From an uncultured Planctomycetaceae bacterium (GTDB lineage Bacteria > Planctomycetota > Planctomycetia > Planctomycetales > Planctomycetaceae): 8,681 nt of DNA. The position numbers were made by a program, and so were the translations under genes. The notes under the pieces are model-generated. The model worked only from the letters and a program-made list of their open reading frames with translations, ran no database searches and had not been told where the DNA came from. Location: contig CAIJTL010001063.1 in assembly GCA_903823545.1 (NCBI GenBank), forward strand, positions 1 to 8,681, written 5' to 3'. Positions 1 through 5,994 of the stretch are shown piece by piece (position 1 is the stretch's first letter; every line of letters starts with the position of its first letter).

Positions 1-357
1 GGAACGACAGGACCGACAGCTTGGCGTGCAACTCTAATTACTGGAACTCTCTTTCGATTGAACAGCACCAACCAACGCATTCCACCAGCAACCACGACAG
101 ACTGGAAAGTGTCATTGATCGGTCCCGGCTCGGTCAGCACCGATGACGGTGTAACGGCGGCAATTGGTTCAGACGGCGTAAGCCTTCAAAGGGTGAGTGC
201 AACGTTCAACGCCGACGTTTCGTACACGATCAGCACGAATCTTTCGATTGGACCACGCGCGATACGAGCGGAGCAAAGCGGCGTGGCAAAAGGGCAACCG
301 ATCTACATCACCTTGCGTCCTGGGGCGACCCATATTGTGGACCTGTTGGTTGAATGA
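1..357 (+). CDS. Unidentified protein, C-terminal fragment (5' truncated by window edge)
   Basis: The frame is open from base 1 to the TGA at 355-357, giving about 118 residues. The only candidate start inside is a TTG at 58, so the true start most likely lies upstream of the window. The visible part is rich in Ser, Thr, Val and Gly with alternating hydrophobic residues, which suggests an exported beta-rich domain. There is no transmembrane segment, cysteine or motif I can name. The next gene follows after 10 bases, so the two are probably co-transcribed. Because pilus-assembly genes follow, it could be the tail of a pseudopilin or other secreted pilus component, but that rests on context only. 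Codon usage matches its neighbours, which supports real coding sequence. Confidence 0.6.
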   Translation, partial: GTTGPTAWRATLITGTLFRLNSTNQRIPPATTTDWKVSLIGPGSVSTDDGVTAAIGSDGVSLQRVSATFNADVSYTISTNLSIGPRAIRAEQSGVAKGQPIYITLRPGATHIVDLLVE

Positions 358-367
358 CGGCGGAATC

Positions 368-1078
368 ATGGCGCGATTGAAAACACGAATGCGGCGGCGG
401 AGACAGCGGGACGGAGAGTCCGGGCTGACGAAGGCGGAGCGGACGGAATGGATCAAAGAGTGGCAACAAGAACTGATGATTTGGGATCAAGTCGGCTTTG
501 CGGTCGCGGTGCTGTGCGTGGCGATGCCCGTGCTGCTGGCGTTTGCGCCGACCGTGCAAACCTTGTTCGCCAACTTCAACGTGCATGCCTGGCTGGCGGG
601 GATCGCGCTCTTCATCACCTTCGCGACGTTCTTTCCGAGCTTCCTCCAACATCGCCGCTGTGGCGTGCTGGCGTTGGCTCTGATTGGCTTGAGCGTCATC
701 TGCCTCGCGGCGATCAGCGACAACTGCTGCCAAGTGCAGAGCGACAACTGTGCAGTGTGCCAAACGGGACAAACCTGTCCGCAACCAGAACACACCGCGC
801 GAATGCCGTTCGTAGATCGGACGCCTACGTCCGATCTCGTTCGCCCGGACGTAGGCGTCCGGGCTACAGACAAGCAGGCACCGGACCTCTCTTTGGCATC
901 GCTGTGGAGTGGCTGGCAGACGCCATTCGGCGGAGGATTGCTGGCAATCGCGCATGTGTTCAACGCGCGGTGCCGCCGACTGTGTTGCGGCGAGTGCCGA
1001 GTCACCAACCAGCATGACGCGCCAGCGAGTGATCGAAGGGCTCGCTGCCTGGAACCCCTCGCTGGCGCGTCGGGCTAG
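368..1078 (+). CDS. MerC-like small membrane protein (two repeat elements embedded)
   Basis: A 236-residue protein. The ATG at 368 is chosen because it follows the previous stop by 10 bases and opens a basic N-terminus (RMRRRRQR). Three hydrophobic segments lie at about residues 42-61, 73-93 and 99-116. A fourth, at about 185-199 (FGGGLLAIAHVFN), is followed by a Cys cluster (C202, C206, C207, C210). The helix arrangement, the VHAWLAG stretch and the terminal GGLL-x3-H-x2-N pattern match what I remember of MerC family proteins, inner-membrane proteins linked to mercury uptake. The CxxHC metal site usual in the first MerC helix is absent; only C50 remains. A second Cys-rich stretch lies at 120-137. 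Residues 149-167 are encoded by a palindromic doublet. The last ~20 residues come from a second repeat, so the ancestral protein probably ended near residue 212. Mercury transport is not supported; function is unknown. Confidence 0.6.
   Translation: MARLKTRMRRRRQRDGESGLTKAERTEWIKEWQQELMIWDQVGFAVAVLCVAMPVLLAFAPTVQTLFANFNVHAWLAGIALFITFATFFPSFLQHRRCGVLALALIGLSVICLAAISDNCCQVQSDNCAVCQTGQTCPQPEHTARMPFVDRTPTSDLVRPDVGVRATDKQAPDLSLASLWSGWQTPFGGGLLAIAHVFNARCRRLCCGECRVTNQHDAPASDRRARCLEPLAGASG
812..867. repeat. REP-doublet (BIME-like) palindromic element inside the MerC-like gene
   Basis: There are two adjacent hairpins: stem 814-823/828-837 with a CCTA loop, and stem 843-851/856-864 with a TAGG loop. 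The 16-mers at 818-833 and 846-861 are exact reverse complements of each other. The doublet is bounded by GTAG (812-815) and CTAC (864-867), so each hairpin has GTAG at its foot when read outside-in. This is the layout of two REPs in inverted orientation. It is translated as residues 149-167 of the MerC-like protein without disrupting the frame. Confidence 0.9.
1016..1071. repeat. Palindromic repeat at the 3' end of the MerC-like gene
   Basis: A perfect 14-base inverted repeat (1016-1029 with 1058-1071) encloses a 28-base centre. Read on the + strand the right arm encodes SLARRAS in another frame, a peptide I recall as a common spurious translation of a widespread planctomycete repeat. In the MerC-like frame it contributes the last ~20 residues, and the stop TAG (1076-1078) lies just past the right arm. 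The element has therefore probably replaced or extended the original C-terminus. Confidence 0.85.
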
Positions 1079-1121
1079 TTTTGAAACCACTTTTGAGAAA
1101 ACGAATCACGAGATTCTCTCC

Positions 1122-2552
1122 ATGACAACATTACTGCTGATGACTAGCGACCGAATCGTGCGAGCCGACTTTCGTGGGCGGTCGCCGCGATTGGTTGCCT
1201 GTTGGGAACAAGCTCGAGGCGCGGACGAGAGTCCAATCACGTTGGTCGAGATGGCGTTGGCCTTGGGGCCACGTCGCGTGCGCGGCGTGTGGCTGCTGAC
1301 GACGGACGCCACGACCAGCGTGTTGTCGATCTCACACGATATGTTGGCAGGAACTAGCCCAGAGGATCTTTCGCAATTGCTGGCGTTTGAAGCCGAAGCC
1401 ATCACCGGGCAAGCGGCGTTTGAAACGTCTCTATCGCACGTCGCATTGCCGTCAAAGGGGCAAGATGCGGAGCCGCAATTCTGGATCACACAGGTTCCGA
1501 ACTCGTGGCAATCGGCGGCGGAAGATGCGGTTCGGCGACGAGGTGGGCGGTTGCTGGGAATCGCACATCCGGCAGGGGTCGCTCGTCCGATCCATGCGGC
1601 CACACCGCGTGACAGCACTTGGAAACGACTTGAATTTTGGGAAGACCTCACCGTTTCGATTCGCGGACTCTCGAGCGGCGAATTGGACGTTGACGTTCAG
1701 CCGCGAACACAACACCGAGAAGACGCATGCGACGAAGTGTTGATCGGCGCGGGTTCCGCCGTAGAGTGGGACCAGCGGCCTCAAGCCGCGCCGGCCCACC
1801 AGCCGGATGGTGGGCCAGTGTCGCTTCGCTCCTTGTCCCACCCTACGGAAGATGCGAATGTCCTGCGGCTCACCGACCAACAAACGCTCGAACGCTGGCT
1901 CACCGCGTGGGCGGAGACATTGGCGGCTCAGCCTGTCGTCGTCCCCGTGCAACGGATTCCCACGCCGCCGCTCTCGGCGACTCAACGTCGAGTTGTGATG
2001 GTGGCCTGTACGGCGGCGATGATGTTGTTTTGCGGCGGCTGGCATTGGCTTGGTCAATTGCGGTTGAAGTCGCTGACTGCCGAGTTGGACCAGGTACAAG
2101 CCCCAGCCAAGGCTCTAGACCAGCTCAAGCAAGACGAAACGAAGCTCGCGAAAGAACGGGACGAATTGAACAAGCAATCCGCAGACGTGCGTCGAGACGT
2201 CGAGTTGCTTGTCACTGGAATGGCTCGACAGAGCGAACGCCAAGCGAAGTTGCTGGACTCACTTTCGCGATTTCGCGACGAGCATCTCGTTGTCAAAAAG
2301 ATCGAAGGCCAAGCGGGCGAAACGCGCGTGTCGGGACTCTGTCTGCGAACGACGTGCGTGCAGAGTCTGGCTCGCAAGCTGTCGCGCGAACTGACGACGT
2401 GTGGCTGGCTCGTGTCTCCAGCCGAAATCTCCTCGACCAGAGAACTCTCCGATGGTGGGCCGTGGACTTTCAAGATCGTCTTGAAGGATCTGCCATCAAA
2501 TAGCTCACCCGCTTCGACACCGCCGAAAGAGAACAAAGTCGCCAAAAGATAA
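1122..2552 (+). CDS. PilM/GspL-like plus PilN-like pilus assembly protein
   Basis: A 476-residue bitopic inner-membrane protein. The ATG at 1122 starts a run resembling the first strand of PilM/GspL actin-like domains (LLLMTSDRIVRADF). Residues 1 to ~205 are the presumed cytoplasmic domain. A linker follows, then one transmembrane helix at 291-308, a charged coiled coil at ~314-360, and a C-terminal domain (~375-455). The pattern LLDSLSR...VKKIEG...V-x-G-x-C-L...ARKLSRELTTCGW...WTFKIVL in that domain matches the PilN periplasmic fold. So PilM-like and PilN-like parts appear fused, as in GspL of type II secretion. Its partner is the PilO-like protein just downstream, with which it would form the alignment complex. 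Residues ~213-243 are encoded by an embedded 90-base repeat in the linker. No clear Shine-Dalgarno is seen; the gap from the previous gene is 43 bases. The N-terminal domain is diverged and I cannot confirm nucleotide-binding motifs. Confidence 0.75.
   Translation: MTTLLLMTSDRIVRADFRGRSPRLVACWEQARGADESPITLVEMALALGPRRVRGVWLLTTDATTSVLSISHDMLAGTSPEDLSQLLAFEAEAITGQAAFETSLSHVALPSKGQDAEPQFWITQVPNSWQSAAEDAVRRRGGRLLGIAHPAGVARPIHAATPRDSTWKRLEFWEDLTVSIRGLSSGELDVDVQPRTQHREDACDEVLIGAGSAVEWDQRPQAAPAHQPDGGPVSLRSLSHPTEDANVLRLTDQQTLERWLTAWAETLAAQPVVVPVQRIPTPPLSATQRRVVMVACTAAMMLFCGGWHWLGQLRLKSLTAELDQVQAPAKALDQLKQDETKLAKERDELNKQSADVRRDVELLVTGMARQSERQAKLLDSLSRFRDEHLVVKKIEGQAGETRVSGLCLRTTCVQSLARKLSRELTTCGWLVSPAEISSTRELSDGGPWTFKIVLKDLPSNSSPASTPPKENKVAKR
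1759..1848. repeat. 90-base inverted palindromic doublet inside the PilM/PilN-like gene
   Basis: Outer arms 1759-1772 and 1835-1848 are inverted copies with 1 mismatch in 14, and inner arms 1793-1801 and 1808-1816 (GGCCCACCA/TGGTGGGCC) are perfect. A small GCGGC/GCCGC hairpin lies at 1775-1789. Each half reads GTAG, then GTGGGAC, then a variable core, then GGCCCACCA when read from its outer end, so it is a head-to-head REP pair. GTAG is at 1761-1764 and CTAC at 1843-1846. The length is exactly 30 codons, so the reading frame is kept. Confidence 0.9.
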
Positions 2553-2557
2553 ATTTG

Positions 2558-2581
2558 AAAGCGGCGATCCATCGCCACTTT
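2558..2581. repeat. Short hairpin just after the PilM/PilN-like stop codon
   Basis: Arms 2558-2568 and 2571-2581 (AAAGCGGCGAT against ATCGCCACTTT) pair with one mismatch around a 2-base centre, five bases after the TAA. No T-run follows, so it is a poor intrinsic terminator. It resembles a short palindromic repeat common in planctomycete genomes. The rest of the 107-base gap holds only a weak 8-base inverted repeat (2593-2600/2629-2636). Confidence 0.6.
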
Positions 2582-2659
2582 GGTTGCCGATGTCGTGAGA
2601 CTTCTGGCCTTTTTCCAACCCACCGAACTCTCACGAGCTCGGCGACTGAATGACTAACC

Positions 2660-3280
2660 ATGACCACCACACAGAATCGTTCAACGTTCGTCACACTGCT
2701 CCTGCCAGCCGTCGTCGTGCTGGTGGGATACTCGTGGTTCTGGAATCCCAGTTTGAACAAAACGCTGCAAGCTCAGCAGACAAAGCTCAACAAGGCCAAA
2801 GCCTCCGCCGTCACGAAAGCTCAAATCGCCGAACAGCAATCGAAGCTGAAATCACTGCGGACGGAGATCGAACAGTCGCAACGCGGGCTTGTGGAATTGA
2901 AGTCGCAGCTTGAACAACAAGTCGGTCGATGGGGCGGACGTGATGCGACAGACACGGTCGAGAAGCTCATGGAACTCTTGCGGTCTCGCCAACTGCACAT
3001 TGACGACGCGGGCTTAGCCACTGAAGGAGGTGGCTCGAAGGCCAGTGACGGCCAGATCGTCCCAGCGATGCTGAAGGAAGCGGTCGATCGTCAAAAATCA
3101 AAAGCCGGATTCCGCCCACCGGTCCTGTACCGAGTTCGCTTCGCCGCCAAGTATGCAAATGTCGCCGACGCCCTGAAATCGCTCAGTGATGCGAAGCTGG
3201 CGCTGCCGCTGCGATTGGACATGGACGAAGCCGACCCCGATACGGAATGGCGAATGTGGACTCTGTTTGTGTGGATTTGA
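2660..3280 (+). CDS. PilO/GspM-like inner-membrane pilus assembly protein
   Basis: A 206-residue protein with the typical PilO layout. A short cytoplasmic N-terminus precedes one transmembrane helix (about residues 9-27, FVTLLLPAVVVLVGYSWFW). A long coiled coil rich in Lys, Gln, Glu and Leu follows (~32-88). The C-terminal domain (~150-206) contains VLYRVRFAAKY and ends TLFVWI, consistent with the ferredoxin-like fold of PilO/GspM. The usual PilO length is about 200 residues. The family pairs with PilN in the periplasm, and the neighbour upstream has a PilN-like domain. The ATG at 2660 directly precedes the helix; no strong ribosome binding site is visible. It is separated from the upstream gene by 107 bases and from pilT by a 283-base gap filled with palindromic repeats. 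Sequence conservation in this family is low, so the call rests on architecture and context. Confidence 0.7.
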   Translation: MTTTQNRSTFVTLLLPAVVVLVGYSWFWNPSLNKTLQAQQTKLNKAKASAVTKAQIAEQQSKLKSLRTEIEQSQRGLVELKSQLEQQVGRWGGRDATDTVEKLMELLRSRQLHIDDAGLATEGGGSKASDGQIVPAMLKEAVDRQKSKAGFRPPVLYRVRFAAKYANVADALKSLSDAKLALPLRLDMDEADPDTEWRMWTLFVWI

Positions 3281-3305
3281 ATGAGAAAAAATAAACAGTG
3301 CTGAT

Positions 3306-3520
3306 ACTCCGAAGGAGTTACGTCACATAGCCCAGGGTTGCGAGAGCAGCGAGCTACCCTGGGTCATCGAGAGATGCAGTCATGTACCCCAACGGGGTTC
3401 CGCCAGCACATTTTGCGAACGACACAACCCTTTCAGGGTAGAGGTTCAAATTCATCTTCATCCCAGGGTAGCTCGCGTGCGCGGGCAACCCTGGGCTATG
3501 TGACTCAATCCCTTCGGGAT
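3306..3520. repeat. ~215-base mirror-symmetric palindromic array between the pilO-like gene and pilT
   Basis: This fills most of the 283-base gap 3281-3563. Arms 3322-3341 and 3485-3504 are a perfect 20-base inverted repeat, and 3349-3363 and 3462-3476 a perfect 15-base one. Each half is itself a hairpin with stem CCCAGGGT/ACCCTGGG. Four mini-hairpins with 5-base stems and 3-base loops sit at 3306-3318, 3386-3398, 3427-3439 and 3508-3520. Their stems differ (ACTCC, ACCCC, ACCCT, ATCCC) but each pairs perfectly. Everything is symmetric about position ~3413. No gene is seen here. Bases 3281-3300 are AT-rich without a convincing promoter. Confidence 0.92.
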
Positions 3521-3563
3521 AAAGCCAAACGCATCGCGGCAAAGTTGGAACTGTGCAACATCA

Positions 3564-4742
3564 ATGATCACACTCGACGAACTCCTAATCCTCTGCCGCG
3601 AACGAGATGCTTCGGACATTCATTTGTCCGCAGGCTTGCCGCCGTATTTGCGGGTGCAAGGGGTGCTTGAGCCACAGACGGAACTTGGGGTCACGTCGAA
3701 CGAATGGCTGGCGAAGGTGGTTGAGTCGTTGCCGTTGGGAGGGAATCGTGAGTCGTTGGAGCGGATCGGATCGGCGGACGGGGCGTTGTCGGCGAAGGAC
3801 GGAACGCGGTTTCGAGTCAACGTCTTCAAGCGGCGTGATGCGTTGTCGATTGCTCTGCGGCGGTTGGAGGATCGGTTTCGGTCGCTCGCCGAACTGGGAT
3901 TGCCGGACTCGTTGTACGATTTGTGTGACCTCGCGCATGGACTGGTGGTGGTCGGCGGGCCGACAGGGTCAGGCAAGAGCACCACGCTGGCGACGCTGAT
4001 TGATCGGATCAATCAGACACGGCGCGGGCACATCATCACGATTGAAGACCCGATCGAATATCTACACGACTCGCGTCTGTCGTTGGTCAACCAGCGGCAA
4101 GTCGGCACCGATGCCGCTTCGTTCGATGACGCTTTGATCGCCTCGCTGCGGCAAGACCCGGACGTGATCCTGGTGGGCGAGATTCGAGAAATCAAAACGA
4201 TCCGCACGGCGATCACCGCTGCTGAGACCGGGCATCTCGTCTTCACGACGGTACACGCGGGCGACTGCGTCGGCGTGATCGAACGGCTGGTCTCTGTCTT
4301 CCCCGCCGAAGAACAGCCGGGAGTGCGGCGGCAACTGTCACTCGTGCTGCAAGCGGTCGTCGTGCAACACCTGCTGGTGGCGGATGGTTCGCGACAGGCG
4401 ACCGGTGGGCGTCAGCCTACTGGTGGGAATCCGGATGATCCGACCGGCACACCGTCAAAACGGGGAGCTGACGCCCCACGCTCGCCCAAAAGAAGTCGTG
4501 TAATTGCCAGCGAAATTCTGCGGATGACTCCGGCTGTCGCGAACCTGATCAGCAACGGCAAAGGGAATCAGATTTACTCGTCGATGGAATCGGGCAGTGC
4601 GGGCGGGATGCAGACCTTTGAACAAGACCTCGCGCGGCTGTGGGTCGGCGGGTGGATCAGCGAGCAAACGGCGACGGCTTACGCTCGCAATGTGAGCGTG
4701 CTGCAAGACCGGGCAACGAGATTGAGATTAAAAAGGGGATAG
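3564..4742 (+). CDS. pilT: PilT twitching-motility retraction ATPase with in-frame repeat insertion
   Basis: A 392-residue secretion ATPase of the PilT/GspE superfamily, the cytoplasmic hexamer that depolymerises type IV pili. The N-terminal domain has the typical SDIHLSAGLPPYLRVQG stretch (17-33). Walker A is GPTGSGKS (132-139), the Asp box ITIEDPIEY (158-166), Walker B DPDVILVGEIR (198-208) and the His box TGHLVFTTVHA (222-232). The C-terminal region has TPAVANLISNGK (322-333), equivalent to the PilT AIRNLIRE motif but lacking its arginine, then GGMQTFEQ. Usual length is ~345-370. The excess is mainly residues ~277-311, encoded by a palindromic repeat placed where relatives go from ADGxGR directly to the RVA-x-E strand. 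The ATG at 3564 is the only sensible start, with no clear Shine-Dalgarno. No PilB is present in the window. The next gene starts 8 bases after the stop. Confidence 0.9.
   Translation: MITLDELLILCRERDASDIHLSAGLPPYLRVQGVLEPQTELGVTSNEWLAKVVESLPLGGNRESLERIGSADGALSAKDGTRFRVNVFKRRDALSIALRRLEDRFRSLAELGLPDSLYDLCDLAHGLVVVGGPTGSGKSTTLATLIDRINQTRRGHIITIEDPIEYLHDSRLSLVNQRQVGTDAASFDDALIASLRQDPDVILVGEIREIKTIRTAITAAETGHLVFTTVHAGDCVGVIERLVSVFPAEEQPGVRRQLSLVLQAVVVQHLLVADGSRQATGGRQPTGGNPDDPTGTPSKRGADAPRSPKRSRVIASEILRMTPAVANLISNGKGNQIYSSMESGSAGGMQTFEQDLARLWVGGWISEQTATAYARNVSVLQDRATRLRLKRG
4397..4487. repeat. Palindromic repeat embedded in pilT
   Basis: The arms GGGCGTCAGC (4407-4416) and GCTGACGCCC (4467-4476) are a perfect 10-base inverted pair, and imperfect similarity continues outward into CGACC/GCTCG. 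CTAC lies at 4417-4420 and GGAG at 4464-4467, so both arms have a GTAG- or GGAG-type tetranucleotide on their inner side. The centre contains a short ATCCGGAT palindrome (4429-4436). It encodes a Gly-, Pro-, Thr- and Arg-rich loop of about 35 residues in PilT. The exact borders are uncertain. Confidence 0.7.
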
Positions 4743-4744
4743 GA
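4741..4744 (+). promoter_or_regulatory. Ribosome binding site for the oxidoreductase gene
   Basis: AGGA overlaps the pilT stop codon and sits 6 bases before the ATG at 4751; a G-rich stretch AAAAGGGG lies just before it. This supports 4751 rather than starts further upstream in the same frame, which would overlap pilT. Confidence 0.6.
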
Positions 4745-4750
4745 ATCAAC

Positions 4751-5890
4751 ATGGCAGGCTTCAAATCACGGACGAAGGAACTTCAATGCCTGGTCGTCGG
4801 CGCGGGAGCGGCAGGGATTGGGATGGGGAAGACGCTCAAAGACCTCGGACTGAAGCGGTTCGAGATTGTCGATCGGTTTGGCGTCGGAGCATCGTTCAAG
4901 CGCTGGCCGAAGGAGATGCGGTTCATAACCCCGTCGTTTCCATCGAACTCGATTCGGATGGTGGACTTGAACTCGATCACGTTCGATTCCTCGCCAGCCT
5001 TTACGCTGGAGACCGAGCATCCGACCGGCGCGCGGTACGCTCAGTATTTGGAAGCGATAGTCGCTCATCACCAGTTGCCAGTGCGAGACGGCGTAACCGT
5101 GAACGCAATCCAGCCGCGCGGGGACGGCGGTTTTGATGTGCTGACTGATGGCGACACGATCCGCACGCGAACCGTCGTGTGGGCAGCGGGGGAGTTTCAA
5201 TACCCGAACCTACGGCCTTTTCCGGGAGCACAACTGTGTCTGCACAACAGCCGTGTTCGTTCGTGGAAGAAGATCGAAGGGGACGACCCCATCATCATCG
5301 GTGGTTACGAAAGCGGCATGGATGCGGCAATTCATTTGTCGCGGCAAGGAAAGTTCGTGCGAGTGCTCGACAAGAAAGGTTGCTGGGACAGCCAGGAGAG
5401 CGATCCCAGTGGCACGCTGTCGCCATTCACTTGGGATCGTCTGCATGATGTGGAAGATGGCAACGAAGAACTGATCGAACTATGCGATGGCGTGAGCGTG
5501 ACTCGCGTGGAACGCACGGCGGACGGCTATGTCATCTACGACACGAAGAAACGGGAATGGAAAACGGCTTGCCGACCGATCCTCGCGACTGGCTTCTCCG
5601 GTAGCACGCGGCTGATCGCAGACCTGTTTGAGTGGCGTGACGACGGATTTCCGTTGGTCAACGAACTGGACGAATCGACGATCGCGCCGGGGTTGTACCT
5701 CAGCGGCCCGATGCTGCGGCACGACAACTATGTCTTCTGTTTCATCTACAAGTACCGGCAACGCTTCGCCGTCGTCGCGCAAGCGATTGGCGAGCGACTG
5801 GAAATCGATACGAACTCGTTGGAAGAGTACCGCAACTACGGGATGTTTTTAGATGACTTGTCATGCTGCGGTGACGAGTGCGTGTGCTGA
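4751..5890 (+). CDS. FAD/NAD(P)-dependent oxidoreductase (flavoprotein monooxygenase-like / CzcO-like) with Cys-rich tail
   Basis: A 379-residue flavoprotein. The first Rossmann motif GAGAAG (17-22) follows strand LQCLVV and should bind FAD. The second dinucleotide site is IIIGGYESGMDAA (181-193), with the GxxxSxxDAA form seen in flavin monooxygenase-like and CzcO-like proteins. ATGFSG (279-284) is the usual ATG motif near the end. The stretch CFIYKYRQRFAVVAQAIG (330-347) is typical of this subfamily as I remember it. There is no CxxC redox pair near the NADPH domain, so it is not a classical thioredoxin reductase. The C-terminus SCCGDECVC packs four cysteines into nine residues and could bind a metal or take part in thiol chemistry. 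The gene starts 8 bases after pilT, so co-transcription is likely, and a FeoB-like gene follows. The substrate is unknown; a metal-linked redox role is inference from context. Confidence 0.8.
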   Translation: MAGFKSRTKELQCLVVGAGAAGIGMGKTLKDLGLKRFEIVDRFGVGASFKRWPKEMRFITPSFPSNSIRMVDLNSITFDSSPAFTLETEHPTGARYAQYLEAIVAHHQLPVRDGVTVNAIQPRGDGGFDVLTDGDTIRTRTVVWAAGEFQYPNLRPFPGAQLCLHNSRVRSWKKIEGDDPIIIGGYESGMDAAIHLSRQGKFVRVLDKKGCWDSQESDPSGTLSPFTWDRLHDVEDGNEELIELCDGVSVTRVERTADGYVIYDTKKREWKTACRPILATGFSGSTRLIADLFEWRDDGFPLVNELDESTIAPGLYLSGPMLRHDNYVFCFIYKYRQRFAVVAQAIGERLEIDTNSLEEYRNYGMFLDDLSCCGDECVC

Positions 5891-5899
5891 GATTTCGCG

Positions 5900-5994
5900 T
5901 CGTAGCCACGTTCGCTGGAACGTGAGCGAAACCGCAACACCTGATTGAACACTGTTACGACCAAAGGCCCACGCTCTGGCGAACGTGGCTACGA
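5900..5994. repeat. REP-doublet (BIME-like) element spanning the feoB start
   Basis: Arms 5900-5915 and 5979-5994 are a perfect 16-base inverted repeat with GTAG at 5902-5905 and CTAC at 5989-5992. The left hairpin is CACGTTC/GAACGTG (5907-5913/5918-5924) with a GCTG loop. The right hairpin is CACGCTC/GAACGTG (5970-5976/5981-5987) with a TGGC loop and one G-T wobble. So there are two REPs head to head. It begins 10 bases after the oxidoreductase stop and runs into the feoB reading frame. When transcribed it could also act as an attenuating or mRNA-end-protecting structure. Confidence 0.9.

Noticed and set aside
50..250. An 11-base direct repeat (TCTTTCGATTG) at 50-60 and 240-250.
   Set aside because: The copies are 190 bases apart and in different codon frames, with no similarity in the flanks. 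Chance is a sufficient explanation.
308..1090. Long minus-strand open frame opposite the MerC-like gene, beginning with a SKLARRASEGF-like peptide.
   Set aside because: It is a shadow of a GC-rich gene; its N-terminus is only the translated palindromic repeat, and the + strand frame has convincing membrane segments.
2558..2581. Hairpin after the PilM/PilN-like gene as an intrinsic terminator.
   Set aside because: No T-run follows the stem and the co-directional PilO-like gene lies close downstream; kept only as a repeat.
3278..3310. AT-rich stretch upstream of pilT as a promoter.
   Set aside because: I could not find a -35/-10 pair with acceptable spacing, and planctomycete promoters are poorly defined.
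3338..3670. Open frame across the palindromic array and the start of pilT.
   Set aside because: It consists of translated repeat followed by an out-of-frame part of pilT, with no start signal or protein-like features.
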